A stretch of DNA of 64,000 nucleotides from Microbacterium sp. MPKO10 (GCF_026107415.2 NZ_JAPCHX010000002.1:554038-618037); one strand, 5' to 3'. Counted from the stretch's first letter, positions 27,904 through 37,469 are shown. Program-made: numbers and translations. The notes: generated by a model from the letters alone, not told the origin.

Positions 27904-28271
27904 GAGTGCGCCTCCTCGTGCTCGCCGGAGTCCGCGCCCTCGATGTCAGAGCGGATGCTCGTCGCCAGGGGATCGAGCTTCCGGTTGGCGTAGCTGACGT
28001 ACCACATGGTGATCCCGAACGTCGTTACGAACTGCGCGAGCCCGAGGATGACTCCCATGTTGATATGGCCAATCACGGGTGTCGACATGAAGTCGTGCGC
28101 GTAGTCGGCGAGAAGTACGTACGCGAAATACCAGACGAGAAAGGCGACGGCGAGGGGAAAGGCGAAGCTGCGATGACGTGACCGCAGCGTCCTGAATTCT
28201 TCGGATGCCTGAATTGCCTGGTAATCGATCGTCGCCTGCGTATCGCGTGGCGGGTCGGTTGCTGGAACCAT
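27900..28271 (-). CDS. DUF485 membrane protein, partner of the symporter
   Basis: A 123-residue protein with two membrane segments (FAFPLAVAFLVWYFAYVLLADY and MGVILGLAQFVTTFGITMWYVSYA), the DUF485/YjcH layout. An AAGGAGG site lies 3 nt before the ATG. It precedes and overlaps the symporter gene, so both are made together. A TAGTCT -10-like box lies near 28331-28336 on the minus strand. Confidence 0.92.
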   Translation of the reverse strand: MVPATDPPRDTQATIDYQAIQASEEFRTLRSRHRSFAFPLAVAFLVWYFAYVLLADYAHDFMSTPVIGHINMGVILGLAQFVTTFGITMWYVSYANRKLDPLATSIRSDIEGADSGEHEEAHS

Positions 28272-28341
28272 GATCCTCCTTGATCATGTGCACCCGTTTG
28301 TCGGGCGGCACAACAATGTGTCGTCCACGGAGACTATCGAA

Positions 28342-28357
28342 CCCCCCGTTCGGGGGG
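28342..28357. terminator. GC hairpin behind the CPBP protease gene
   Basis: CCCCCC-GTTC-GGGGGG, a perfect 6-bp stem in the gap after the CPBP gene on the minus strand. Only two U follow, so termination is possible, not proven. Confidence 0.45.
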
Positions 28358-28383
28358 AAGACCCAATTTCGAGATCGATCAGA

Positions 28384-29175
28384 TCAGAACACACCAGGAA
28401 AAAGTGCCACGGCGATCGGGTATCCAATGAACGAGACGAGATCGAGCAGGAAATGCGCGACGACGAGCGGGGCTACACGACCGAAGCGCGTGTACATCCA
28501 GCCGAAGACGATACCCATTGCAACGTTCCCGACGAACGGCCCGAACCCCTGATACAGGTGATAGCTGCCACGCAGCACTGCGGCAGCGCCGATGATCACC
28601 CAACGATTCCAGCCCAGCTGCCTCAACCGAGTGAAGAGATATCCGATCACGATCACCTCCTCGACGAGCGCCGCGCGCAACGCCGAGAGCACGAGAACGG
28701 GGATGCTCCACCAGTAGTCACCGAGTCCGGATGCCTGGACGGCCACAGTCACGCCCAAGAGACGCCCCGCCGCATACAGGGCGATTCCGGGGATTCCGAT
28801 CGCCGCGAAGAGTGCAACACCCCAGCCGATGTCCCGGCCGGGACGGCTCACGTCGAGCCCGACGCGTGCGAACGCGGATGCCTGTGGCCGCCACAGCAGA
28901 TAGAGGGCGAGCGCGACGGGGGCGACGCCGAGGGCGATCCCGACGATCTGGTACGTGAGGTCGACCCATTCGTCGGTGCTCTGCGACGTGTTGAGCGCCG
29001 CTGACTGGTCGGCGAGTGCTGCCTCGGCAGCGACCCGCCTGATGATCGTGAGGACCGAATAGATGGCGGATGCTCCCACAGAGAGCGCGAGAACGATAAC
29101 GATCTCCCACCACAGCTGCGAGCGAGTCTGGTCGGGAGAATCCAGTGAGGGAGTGGTCATTCCGTAAGCGTCCAT
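28384..29175 (-). CDS. CPBP family intramembrane glutamic endopeptidase
   Basis: Membrane protease of the CAAX/Abi family, 263 residues, about seven to eight membrane segments. Motif 1 is the glutamate pair in RAALVEEVIVIGYLFTRLRQLG, motif 2 is GSYHLYQGFGPFVGN with the conserved His, and motif 3 is VAHFLLDLVSF with HxxxD. All expected catalytic residues are present. Bacterial members process peptides or contribute to bacteriocin immunity; no bacteriocin genes are near. A second ATG at 29160 (MTTPS) is an alternative start. It is divergent from a solute-binding lipoprotein gene. Confidence 0.88.
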   Translation of the reverse strand: MDAYGMTTPSLDSPDQTRSQLWWEIVIVLALSVGASAIYSVLTIIRRVAAEAALADQSAALNTSQSTDEWVDLTYQIVGIALGVAPVALALYLLWRPQASAFARVGLDVSRPGRDIGWGVALFAAIGIPGIALYAAGRLLGVTVAVQASGLGDYWWSIPVLVLSALRAALVEEVIVIGYLFTRLRQLGWNRWVIIGAAAVLRGSYHLYQGFGPFVGNVAMGIVFGWMYTRFGRVAPLVVAHFLLDLVSFIGYPIAVALFPGVF

Positions 29176-29224
29176 CCAGGGTCGTGGGCTGGCGCCAGTG
29201 TAGCGTTTTCAGCAGGGAGGACGA

Positions 29225-31009
29225 ATGCGACGACACCGTTCGATTGCAGCATGCGCGATGCTGATCGCTGCCGCCATCAGCGTCTCTGGGTGCGCTCCAA
29301 CCGGGCCGGACAGCGCGTCGTCAGTCACGATCGGAACGACTGATCGATTTTCGTCATACAACACCACGACGTCGGCGGGATCAGCATCCGGAAACGCCGA
29401 CGTGACGGCGATGACACTGTCGAATTTCACAGCGTACGACGAGAGCCTCGAAATCGTCGAGGATCCCTCATTCGGCAGCATTCGAAAGATCAACGACGAC
29501 CCTCTCGTCGTGCAGTACTCACTCAGCGACTCGGCGTCGTGGTCAGACGGAACGCCCGTCGACGTCGCCGATCTGCTCCTCGACTGGGCGGCGCACTCCG
29601 GAGCGCTCAACACGGAGGGCTTCGACCCGGCCGATTACCACTCAGCGCTCTCAGACGACAGCTCGGCGAGTCTTCCGGATGACACGGTGTACTTCGACTC
29701 CGGGACGAGACCGGACTCAGGGCTCGGGCGCGCTCCTGGCCTCCCGCAGATCAGCGATGACGGCCGATCGATGACCATCACGTACGACGAGCCGATCACC
29801 GACTGGCGCATCGCGCTCCCCGCGCCGCTTCCCGCTCACGTCGTCGCGCAGAGCGCGCTCGGCGCCGAATCCGCCGAGGCAGGAAAGAGCGCGATCGTCG
29901 ACGCCATCACGAACGACGACACGGCTGCGCTCTCACGGGTGTCGTCATTCTGGAACACCGGCTTCGCCCTCGACAACGTCGAGTCGCCCGAGGACGTATA
30001 TCTGTCGAGTGGTCCGTATGTCATCGACTCGATCGACGCGGAGACCGGCGTCACGCTGTCGGCGAATCCGCAGTACGACGGCGATCGCACTCCCTCGATC
30101 GCGGCCGTCACGATGCGGTATCTCGACGGACCCGCCGACGAAGTCACCGCGCTCGAGAACGGCGATGTCGATGTGATCTCACCGCAGGCGACGCCCGACG
30201 TCGCCGATCAGCTGGGGGACGTGGGTGGAATCACCACGCTGACGGGCGTCGTGGCGAGCTTTGAGCATATCGATCTGCAGTTCGGATCGTCAGCACACGA
30301 CACATTCGATGACCCACTCGTGCGCGAGGCCTTTCTCATGACGCTTCCCCGTGACGCCATCGTCGACGATCTCATTCGCCCCATCGTCGGCTCGCGCGCG
30401 ACAACGCGGGACTCGTTTGTCTTCACGCCGGGAGAGCCCGGGGCTGATGTCTCGAGTGAGGGAACCGCTTTCGAGCAGGTGGACATCTCGGGTGCGAAAG
30501 CGCTCCTCGCTGAGGCGGGGGTGTCGGAGCCCGAGGTGTGCATTCTCTATGCGGCGAACAATCCACGTCGTGCCGCGGAGTTCTCTCTCATTCAGGCGTC
30601 AGCGGGCAAAGCGGGATTCCGTGTGTCCGACTGCGGAACAGAGAAGTGGCGCGACCTTCTCGGTGTGCCGGGAAAATACGATGCCGCGATCTTCGCGTGG
30701 GAGTCATCGAGCGTCGGTGTCGTCGACTCCGAGAGCCGGTACGCGACAGGTGCGCGCAATAACCTCAACGGCTACTCCAACGACACCGTCGACGAGCTTT
30801 ACGCGCGGCTCGCCACGACGGCGGATGCTGCTGAACGCATCGAGCTTCTCAGCGACGTCGATGAGCAGCTGAGCTCCGACTTCTACGGGGCTCCGCTGTA
30901 CCAGTTCCCCTCCATCACGGCATTCGATCCTGACCGGGTAGCGGGCGTTGAACCGCGCGTGATCGCGCCGCAGCTCACGTGGAATATCTGGGAGTGGCAG
31001 ACGCCGTGA
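29225..31009 (+). CDS. ABC transporter solute-binding lipoprotein, family 5 (peptide type), orphan
   Basis: A 594-residue extracellular peptide-binding lipoprotein (SBP_bac_5). Signal peptide and lipobox SVSGC give the lipidated Cys near residue 23. The body has WSDGTPVDVADLLLDW, YDEPITDWRIALPAPLPAHVV and an ending YQFPSITAFDPDRV, all family features. GGGAGG lies 6 nt before the ATG. It stands 350 nt upstream of a full peptide ABC operon on the same strand and may supply it with a second specificity. Sequence similarity to the next binding protein is low. Confidence 0.88.
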   Translation: MRRHRSIAACAMLIAAAISVSGCAPTGPDSASSVTIGTTDRFSSYNTTTSAGSASGNADVTAMTLSNFTAYDESLEIVEDPSFGSIRKINDDPLVVQYSLSDSASWSDGTPVDVADLLLDWAAHSGALNTEGFDPADYHSALSDDSSASLPDDTVYFDSGTRPDSGLGRAPGLPQISDDGRSMTITYDEPITDWRIALPAPLPAHVVAQSALGAESAEAGKSAIVDAITNDDTAALSRVSSFWNTGFALDNVESPEDVYLSSGPYVIDSIDAETGVTLSANPQYDGDRTPSIAAVTMRYLDGPADEVTALENGDVDVISPQATPDVADQLGDVGGITTLTGVVASFEHIDLQFGSSAHDTFDDPLVREAFLMTLPRDAIVDDLIRPIVGSRATTRDSFVFTPGEPGADVSSEGTAFEQVDISGAKALLAEAGVSEPEVCILYAANNPRRAAEFSLIQASAGKAGFRVSDCGTEKWRDLLGVPGKYDAAIFAWESSSVGVVDSESRYATGARNNLNGYSNDTVDELYARLATTADAAERIELLSDVDEQLSSDFYGAPLYQFPSITAFDPDRVAGVEPRVIAPQLTWNIWEWQTP

Positions 31010-31243
31010 CCTGGCGGTGAGCGACCACTGGCCCGCATGGGCGGGCATGATGCGCTGGAAGTCATTTGGAGATGACACACCGGCCGATTCGGACACGAGC
31101 GTGCTCTCGGCCAGCTTGCCACGGGAGCATGGAGGTCATTCGCGTGAGGTCCGTTTCCGAACGAAACATCTTCGGGCACTCCCGCCAGACAAGCAACGAA
31201 CCTGCATGAGACACAAAATTCTTTCAAATTCATGGAAGAGGGG

Positions 31244-31275
31244 TAACATTCCCGTCGGTGCGCGTTGTGCGCACC
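31244..31275 (+). promoter_or_regulatory. Candidate promoter and inverted repeat before the first peptide ABC operon
   Basis: The 351-nt gap 31010-31360 holds a possible -10 box TAACAT (31244-31249) and, just after it, the inverted repeat GGTGCGC-GTTGT-GCGCACC (31257-31275), where a repressor or an RNA hairpin would lie near the transcription start. The -35 is weak. Nothing else is recognisable in the gap. Confidence 0.35.
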
Positions 31276-31360
31276 TGTCTGTAGCGCCTAGTGTCGTGCT
31301 CGTACCTTGCGGCAGTGCGGCCAAAATGCGCTGCGGCATTCACCCTGCACAGGAGGAAAC

Positions 31361-32989
31361 GTGAGAAATACGACGTCGCGGATGCGTCGCCTGCTCACCG
31401 CTACAGCGGTGGCCAGCGTCGCAGCGCTCGCGCTCGCCGGCTGCTCAAATGGCGGCGGCGAAGGCGGAGGATCGAGCGATGACGCTGCGATCATCACAGT
31501 TAACAGCACTGAGCCCCAGAAACCACTCATTCCTACCAATACGAATGAAGTCGGTGGCGGCAAGATTCTTGACTCCATCTTCGCCGGGCTGATTTACTAC
31601 GATGTCGACGGTGCCGTGCACAATGAGGTTGCCAAATCGATTGAGACCGACGACAGCGTTGTGTGGGACATCACGCTCAATGAGGGCTGGACATTTACAA
31701 ACGGCGAAGAGGTTACGTCAAAATCGTTCGTTGACGCCTGGAACTACGGTGCTCTTCTCAGTAACGAGCAGCTGTCGTCCTACTTCTTCGAAGACATCGA
31801 GGGCTTCAGCTGGGAAGAAGACAGTGAGCTCACCGGACTGAAGATTATCGACGACTACCATTTCACTGTGACTCTGAGTCACCCGGCGTCTGACTTCGGT
31901 CAGAGGCTCGGCTACTCGGCGTTCTATCCGCTTCCGTCCGTGGCATTCGACGATATGAAGGCGTTCGGCGAGAACCCGATCGGCAACGGTGTCTACAAGC
32001 TCGCAGGCGACGATGCATGGCAGCACGACGTCAAAATCGACCTTGTGAAGAATGAGGATTATAAGGGCGATCGGGAGGCACAAAACGGCGGCATCACCAT
32101 GAAGTTCTATGCGAACATGGACGCAGCCTACGCGGACCTGCTGTCGGATCAACTGGATGTGCTCGATGAGATTCCAGCCTCATCATTCGGAACCTACGAG
32201 AGCGACCTCGGGGACCGCGCCGTCAACCAGCCGTCGGCAGTCTTCGAGTCATTTACGATCGGCCAGTTCCTCGATCACTTTAAGGGTGAAGAGGGCAAAC
32301 TTCGTCGACAGGCACTGTCGATGTCGATCAATCGCGATGAGATCACCGACGTGATCTTCGAGGGCACGCGCACGCCAGCTAGCGACTTCACGTCGCCGAC
32401 GATCGATGGCTGGAGTGACTCGCTCGACGGCGCCGAGGTTCTCGAGTTCAACGAGAAGAAGGCGCAGGAACTCTGGGCACAGGCCGATGAGATCAGCCCG
32501 TGGGAAGGCACCTTCAAGATTGCGTACAACGCCGACGACAACCACCAGGCGTGGGTTGACGCTGTGTGCAACAGCATCTCGAATGTTCTGGGCATCGACG
32601 CTGCTGGCGACGCCTACCCGACGTTCTCTGAGATGCGCACGAAGATCACCGATCGCGAGATCACGACAGCGCACCGCAGCGGGTGGCAGGCCGACTACCC
32701 CGGCCTTTACAACTTCCTCGGTCCGCTCTATGGCACGGGGGCCGGGTCTAATGACGGTGACTATTCGAGCGAAGAGTTCGACTCGCTGATCAAGGAAGGC
32801 ATCAGCTCAACTGATCCAGAGGTCGCAAACGAGAAGTTCCAGGAAGCACAGGAAGTTCTTCTGGAGGACCTTCCTGCGATCCCGCTCTGGTATGAGAACG
32901 TCGTCGCCGGGTACTCGACTCTCGTCGACAACGTCGAGTTCGGCTGGAACTCCGTTCCGCTCTACTACCAGATCACCAAGAAGGCATAA
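31361..32989 (+). CDS. ABC transporter solute-binding lipoprotein, family 5 (Dpp/Opp type)
   Basis: A 542-residue oligopeptide-binding lipoprotein. The lipobox LALAGC puts the Cys near residue 27. Family features: NEGWTFTNGEEVTSKSFVDAWNY near 110-130, RRQALSMSINRDEI and WQADYPGLYNFLGPLYG, similar to OppA-like proteins. The GTG at 31361 follows AGGAGG by 4 nt. It is the first gene of a binding protein-permease-permease-ATPase operon. A long perfect hairpin after its stop probably gives more of this protein than of the membrane parts. Confidence 0.92.
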   Translation: MRNTTSRMRRLLTATAVASVAALALAGCSNGGGEGGGSSDDAAIITVNSTEPQKPLIPTNTNEVGGGKILDSIFAGLIYYDVDGAVHNEVAKSIETDDSVVWDITLNEGWTFTNGEEVTSKSFVDAWNYGALLSNEQLSSYFFEDIEGFSWEEDSELTGLKIIDDYHFTVTLSHPASDFGQRLGYSAFYPLPSVAFDDMKAFGENPIGNGVYKLAGDDAWQHDVKIDLVKNEDYKGDREAQNGGITMKFYANMDAAYADLLSDQLDVLDEIPASSFGTYESDLGDRAVNQPSAVFESFTIGQFLDHFKGEEGKLRRQALSMSINRDEITDVIFEGTRTPASDFTSPTIDGWSDSLDGAEVLEFNEKKAQELWAQADEISPWEGTFKIAYNADDNHQAWVDAVCNSISNVLGIDAAGDAYPTFSEMRTKITDREITTAHRSGWQADYPGLYNFLGPLYGTGAGSNDGDYSSEEFDSLIKEGISSTDPEVANEKFQEAQEVLLEDLPAIPLWYENVVAGYSTLVDNVEFGWNSVPLYYQITKKA

Positions 32990-33003
32990 CACCACCTGAC
33001 AAC

Positions 33004-33041
33004 GTGTGGGGTGGCGCAGCACGGTCTGCGCCACCCCACAC
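33004..33041 (+). terminator. Intra-operon 16-bp perfect hairpin
   Basis: GTGTGGGGTGGCGCAG/CTGCGCCACCCCACAC with a 6-nt loop, 15 nt after the binding-protein stop and about 80 nt before the permease gene. No T-tract. Likely a leaky terminator or 3' stabiliser that sets stoichiometry within the operon. Confidence 0.7.
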
Positions 33042-33120
33042 GCAAGCCGACTACGACAAATCCTTCGAAACGGCAGTTAAAAACCAATGACCCTACAGCG
33101 AACGGCAGAGTGAGCGCAGC

Positions 33121-34047
33121 ATGCTCAGATACATCCTGTTGCGAATCCTTCAAGCCGTCCCCGTGTTTTTCGGAACGACGTTCCTCATCTACTTCATGGT
33201 CTTCGCGATGCCCGGGGATCCCATCCTGGCAATGTTCGGCGACAAGACCCCGAATCCCGCAGTGCTTGAGGCTCTCAGAGCTCAATACAACTTAGATAAG
33301 CCGTTCATCGTGCAGTACCTGCTGTACATCGGTGACATCTTCCAGGGCAACTTTGGCATCAGCTATTCTGGGCGCGAGGTCTCTGAGATCCTCGTCAGGA
33401 CGTTCCCCGTCACGCTCAAGCTCGCTGTCATGGCTGTTGTACTTGAGCTGATTCTCTCGATATCGATCGGCCTTTTCAGCGGCATCCGCAAAGGGAAGTT
33501 CTTCGACAACGCGATGCTCATCATCAGCCTCGTGCTGATGTCTCTGCCGATCTTTGTCATCGCTTTTCTTGCGCAGTTCTTTGTGGCAATTCAATGGGGG
33601 TGGGCGAGCCCGACTGTCGGAGGAAACACAGCGTGGTGGAACATGCTGCTTCCCGCGATCGTGCTGGCGTTGAGCCTGTACGCAACGAGCATGCGCCTGA
33701 TGCGGGGATCGACAGTGGAGACGCTCGGCAACGACTTCGTGCGTACGGCATATTCCAAGGGCCTCGGCCGCAGGCGGGTGATTCCCGTGCACGTGCTGCG
33801 TAACTCGCTCATTCCTGTCGTCACGAACTCGGCGACGAACTTCGGCATTCTGATCGTCGGGGCTACCGTGACTGAGGGGATCTTCAACGTTCCCGGCGTC
33901 GGGAACACGCTCTTCCAGGCGATCGTGCGCGGGGAGCGTCCGACCGTCGTATCATTCGTCACCGTTCTCGTGATCTTCTATGTATTTCTCAACATTCTCG
34001 TAGACCTTCTCTACGCGGTGCTCGACCCGAGGATTCGCTATGTCTAA
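33121..34047 (+). CDS. Peptide ABC transporter permease, DppB/OppB type
   Basis: A 308-residue inner-membrane permease with six segments. The N-terminal MLRYILLRILQAVPVFFGTTFLIYFMVFAMPGDP is diagnostic for the DppB group. The coupling EAA-like loop is DFVRTAYSKGLGRRRVIPVHVLRNSLIPVVT. The 3' end overlaps the next permease gene by 8 nt. Confidence 0.95.
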   Translation: MLRYILLRILQAVPVFFGTTFLIYFMVFAMPGDPILAMFGDKTPNPAVLEALRAQYNLDKPFIVQYLLYIGDIFQGNFGISYSGREVSEILVRTFPVTLKLAVMAVVLELILSISIGLFSGIRKGKFFDNAMLIISLVLMSLPIFVIAFLAQFFVAIQWGWASPTVGGNTAWWNMLLPAIVLALSLYATSMRLMRGSTVETLGNDFVRTAYSKGLGRRRVIPVHVLRNSLIPVVTNSATNFGILIVGATVTEGIFNVPGVGNTLFQAIVRGERPTVVSFVTVLVIFYVFLNILVDLLYAVLDPRIRYV

Positions 34048-34978
34048 GCAAATACCGCACTTCGTCGCTCCCGTCGACTCGACTCCCGTCGCCGAGGTCG
34101 ACTCCGTGAAGCTTGGCGATAAGCCGGGCAGTCTCTGGCGAGACGCCTGGCGCTCTATGCGCCGACGTCCGCTCTTCTACGCCTCAGCCGTGATCGCCCT
34201 CGTCTTCATCGTGATGGCGGTGTTTCCAACACTGTTCACCCAGGTGTCTCCGACACAGGGATGCTCGCTGCAGTACAGCAATGCGGGGCCGCAGGGCGAT
34301 CACATTCTCGGCTTCACGCGACAAGGTTGTGACATCTGGGCGCGCATTGTTTGGGGAGCGCAGACCTCGCTTGCCGTCGGAATCATCTCGACGGTGCTGG
34401 GCAGCTTCCTCGGAGTGCTCTTCGGCATCTTCGCCGGGTTCTACGGCGGCTGGATCGATTCTGTACTCTCGCGGGTCGGCGACATCTTCTTCTCGATTCC
34501 TTACATTCTGGCCGCAGTCGTCGTGATGTCTGTGCTCTCCGAGCACCGAAATGTCTGGACGATTTCCCTGGCGATCGGCGGTTTCGCGTGGGCATCTGTC
34601 GCGCGCATCCTTCGCTCGGAAGTTCTGCGCGTGAAAAACCAGGATTACGTGATGGCGGCGATCGCTCTGGGACGTTCGCGTTTCACCACGATGATGTCGC
34701 ATGTGCTGCCTAACTCGCTCATGCCGGTCATCGTCGTGACAACACTGAACCTCGGACTTGCCATGGTCGGTGAGGCGACACTGTCGTTCCTCGGTGTGGG
34801 CATGGACGCGTCTGTCATGTCATGGGGCAACGACATCAGTGATGCCCAGACGACGCTGCGGACCGCCCCAATGGCACTGATCTACCCGTCGATCGCTCTG
34901 ACCGTCGCTGTGCTGGCATTCATCATGCTGGGCGAAGTCCTGCGCGACGCCCTCGACCCGAAAGCGAGGACGCGATGA
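34040..34978 (+). CDS. Peptide ABC transporter permease, DppC/OppC type
   Basis: A 312-residue permease. An N-terminal cytoplasmic part of about 45 residues precedes the first membrane segment, as in OppC. The periplasmic loop holds HILGFTRQGCDIWARIVWGAQTSL, and the EAA loop is KNQDYVMAAIALGRSRFTTMMSHVLPNSLMPV. It overlaps the ATPase gene by 4 nt. Confidence 0.95.
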   Translation: MSKQIPHFVAPVDSTPVAEVDSVKLGDKPGSLWRDAWRSMRRRPLFYASAVIALVFIVMAVFPTLFTQVSPTQGCSLQYSNAGPQGDHILGFTRQGCDIWARIVWGAQTSLAVGIISTVLGSFLGVLFGIFAGFYGGWIDSVLSRVGDIFFSIPYILAAVVVMSVLSEHRNVWTISLAIGGFAWASVARILRSEVLRVKNQDYVMAAIALGRSRFTTMMSHVLPNSLMPVIVVTTLNLGLAMVGEATLSFLGVGMDASVMSWGNDISDAQTTLRTAPMALIYPSIALTVAVLAFIMLGEVLRDALDPKARTR

Positions 34979-36687
34979 CCGCCTCAGAACCCCTCCTCAG
35001 CATCCGCGATCTCACGATCGGATTTTCGACGCAGAACGGCTTCGCTGAGGCCCTTCACGGAGTGTCATTCGACGTGATGCCCGGTGAGACCGTCGCGATT
35101 GTCGGCGAATCCGGGTCGGGGAAGTCCACGACCGCCCACGGCATCATCAATCTGCTTCCCGAGAACGGGAAAGTCACGGGCGGGGAGGTGCTCTTCGAAG
35201 GATGCGACCTCGTGAAGCTGTCGAGGAACGAGATCGAGAGCGTTCGCGGGCGTGAAATCGGCTTCGTTCCCCAGGATCCGATGTCAAACCTCAATCCGGT
35301 GTGGTCGATCGGCTTCCAAGTGAAGGAGACGATCCGGGCAAACGGCATCGCGACGTCGAAGCGCGACGTCGAGAAGCACGCGATCGATGTTCTCAAGCAG
35401 GCCGGTCTCGATGATGCCGAACGGCGGCTCGGTCAGTTCCCGCACCAGTTCTCCGGCGGAATGCGTCAGCGCGTGCTCATCGGCATGGGGCTTTCCGCCA
35501 CTCCGAAGCTGCTGATCGCCGACGAGCCCACGTCAGCACTTGACGTGACCGTACAGCGGGTGATTCTCGATAACCTCGCCGAACTCACCATGCTGAACAA
35601 CACGGCAGTGCTCTTCATCACCCACGATCTCGGTCTTGCGGCCGAGCGTGCCGAAAAGCTCATCGTGATGTACAAGGGCAACATCGTTGAAGCGGGAGAC
35701 AGCCGCGAGATTCTGCAGAATCCGCAGCATCCGTACACCAGGCGACTCGTCGCCGCGGCGCCCAGCCTGGCTTCACAGCGTATTCAGGCTGCCGTTGAGC
35801 ACAAGACCGTGGACGAGCCCGGTGGCGAGTTCGACCTCGCGCTCGCGGCCGAAGAACGAGTACACGAGATTGACGCCGAGAAACACGACAGCACCCCGGT
35901 CATCGAGGTGACGAACCTAACGAAGACATTCAAGATTCGACGGGGAAACTTCAGATCCGAGAACTTCACGGCGGTGAACAACGTCAGCTTCTCCGTCGCG
36001 AAGGGCACGACGACGGCGCTCGTGGGGGAGTCCGGCTCGGGCAAGTCGACGATCGCGAAGATGGCACTCGGCCTCGAATCGATTACGAGCGGAAGCATCT
36101 CGATCGAGGGCGCCGACCTCGCGTCAATGAAACGTTCGGGGTTGATGACACTGCGCCGCCGGATGCAGCCGGTGTTCCAAGACCCGTACGGCTCACTCGA
36201 CCCAATGCGGAATATTGGCGACATCATTGGTGAACCACTGCGGGTACACAAGTTCGGAACGGCCTCAGAACGCTCTCAGCGCGTACGCGAGCTGCTCGAC
36301 CAGGTGGCATTGCCTCAGGAGCTTTTCAACCGGTACCCGAACGAGTTGTCGGGCGGCCAGCGCCAGCGCATCGCCATTGCACGTGCTCTCGCGCTCAAGC
36401 CAGACATCGTGGTTCTTGACGAGGCGGTCTCGGCACTTGACGTCTTGGTGCAGGCGCAGATTCTTCAGCTGCTCGCCGAGCTGCAGTCTGAGCTGGGGCT
36501 CACGTATCTGTTCATTACGCACGACCTCGCCGTCGTGCGTGTGATCGCCGATAACGTCGTCGTCATGCAGAAGGGTGAGATCGTCGAGACAGGGCCGACA
36601 GACGAGGTGTTCGGCAACCCCCGCGAGGCGTACACCCAGAATCTGCTCGATGCGATTCCGGGTGCGAACATCGAACTCGCTGTGTGA
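34975..36687 (+). CDS. Peptide ABC transporter ATPase, fused DppD-DppF
   Basis: A 570-residue protein with two nucleotide-binding domains. First: Walker [14 protein letters not shown], signature FSGGMRQRV, Walker B LLIADEPTSALDVT. Second: [22 protein letters not shown] and VVLDEAVSALDV. The cysteine-rich tail usual after DppD/OppD domains is missing after both domains, unlike the homologue on the other strand at 39.3-41.4 kb. Completes the import system 31361-36687. Confidence 0.95.
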   Translation: MTASEPLLSIRDLTIGFSTQNGFAEALHGVSFDVMPGETVAIVGESGSGKSTTAHGIINLLPENGKVTGGEVLFEGCDLVKLSRNEIESVRGREIGFVPQDPMSNLNPVWSIGFQVKETIRANGIATSKRDVEKHAIDVLKQAGLDDAERRLGQFPHQFSGGMRQRVLIGMGLSATPKLLIADEPTSALDVTVQRVILDNLAELTMLNNTAVLFITHDLGLAAERAEKLIVMYKGNIVEAGDSREILQNPQHPYTRRLVAAAPSLASQRIQAAVEHKTVDEPGGEFDLALAAEERVHEIDAEKHDSTPVIEVTNLTKTFKIRRGNFRSENFTAVNNVSFSVAKGTTTALVGESGSGKSTIAKMALGLESITSGSISIEGADLASMKRSGLMTLRRRMQPVFQDPYGSLDPMRNIGDIIGEPLRVHKFGTASERSQRVRELLDQVALPQELFNRYPNELSGGQRQRIAIARALALKPDIVVLDEAVSALDVLVQAQILQLLAELQSELGLTYLFITHDLAVVRVIADNVVVMQKGEIVETGPTDEVFGNPREAYTQNLLDAIPGANIELAV

Positions 36688-36733
36688 CTGATTCCGCGTC
36701 CGGACTCTCTTTCCGGCGCCGTGCCAGGGACCA

Positions 36734-37252
36734 TCAGAGAATGAGGGATGCTGCGACAGCGGCGATGATCGCCACAGCAACGATGGCCAACCCGCGGACG
36801 TGAACGCGATGCGAGATCGTTTCGTCCGGGGCACTGTGGCCTTCCCAGTCGCGCCGGATCGCTTCGATCTCGTCGCTGAGGTCCGTTGACTGTGCCGCAC
36901 GCATCCCCATCGGCCGGCTCGGCACAGAGAACAGGGTGATGACGTTGCCCTCGGTGGTCTCGACGAGCAAGAGTCGTCGCGTGCGAATAACCTCGACCTT
37001 GCTCCACGGGATCACCCAGGTGGTGAAGGGACCGACGCAGGTGAGACCTGAGTGATCGGCGGTCAGCCGGGGGAGTGCCAGGCACAGAGCGAGGGGAGCA
37101 ACGATGGCGATTGACCAGAGGACCGTCAGCAGGGCGATTCCCCAGAAGCCGCGCACCGCGGCATCCACGGTGAGAAAAGCGGCGAGAATCGCGACGACGA
37201 TGACGAGGCCGATGCTGAACGATGATCGATACGTGACTGAGCGTTGCGGCAT
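36734..37252 (-). CDS. PH-domain membrane protein
   Basis: A 172-residue protein with two N-terminal membrane segments (SIGLVIVVAILAAFLTVDAAVRGFWGIALLTVLWSIAIVAPLALCLALP), a bacterial PH-like domain (about 65-125, ITWSKVEVIRTRRLLLVE-like segment TTWVIPWSKVEVIRTRR) and a C-terminal membrane segment. This is typical of actinobacterial DUF2581/bPH proteins of unknown function. TAACCT lies exactly 6 nt before the ATG, so it is probably leaderless. It separates the two convergent peptide-import operons and seems unrelated to them. Confidence 0.8.
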   Translation of the reverse strand: MPQRSVTYRSSFSIGLVIVVAILAAFLTVDAAVRGFWGIALLTVLWSIAIVAPLALCLALPRLTADHSGLTCVGPFTTWVIPWSKVEVIRTRRLLLVETTEGNVITLFSVPSRPMGMRAAQSTDLSDEIEAIRRDWEGHSAPDETISHRVHVRGLAIVAVAIIAAVAASLIL

Positions 37253-37413
37253 CCGACCAGGTTATCGCGCTCGCCGCCCTGTGCGCTGTGAGAGGCGTCT
37301 CGCCGTGCGGCGTGGCATCTTCTCTTTCTTGCCGTAAAGGGGAAGCGCTGCCACAGGGTCGGCAGCGGACTGTGCACGAGGCTTCCGCCAGAGTGTGCGC
37401 AGTGAGCACACGC

Positions 37414-37453
37414 GAAAGCGGGGCCGGTGGTTTATCCACCGGCCCCGCCTTTC
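37414..37453 (-). terminator. Terminator of the second peptide ABC operon
   Basis: Perfect 13-bp stem GCGGGGCCGGTGG/CCACCGGCCCCGC with a 5-nt loop, flanked by GAAA/TTTC that extends the stem; on the minus strand the hairpin is followed by TTTC. It lies 16 nt after the stop of the binding-protein gene. Confidence 0.85.
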
Positions 37454-37469
37454 TCAGTGCGAGACGTGC

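Noticed and set aside
28384..29175. CPBP protease as part of a bacteriocin or immunity cluster
   Set aside because: No precursor peptide, modification enzyme or dedicated exporter within 10 kb.
31017..31364. Possible 115-codon gene upstream of the peptide operon
   Set aside because: No ribosome site or family resemblance; it runs over the promoter region and ribosome site of the binding-protein gene.
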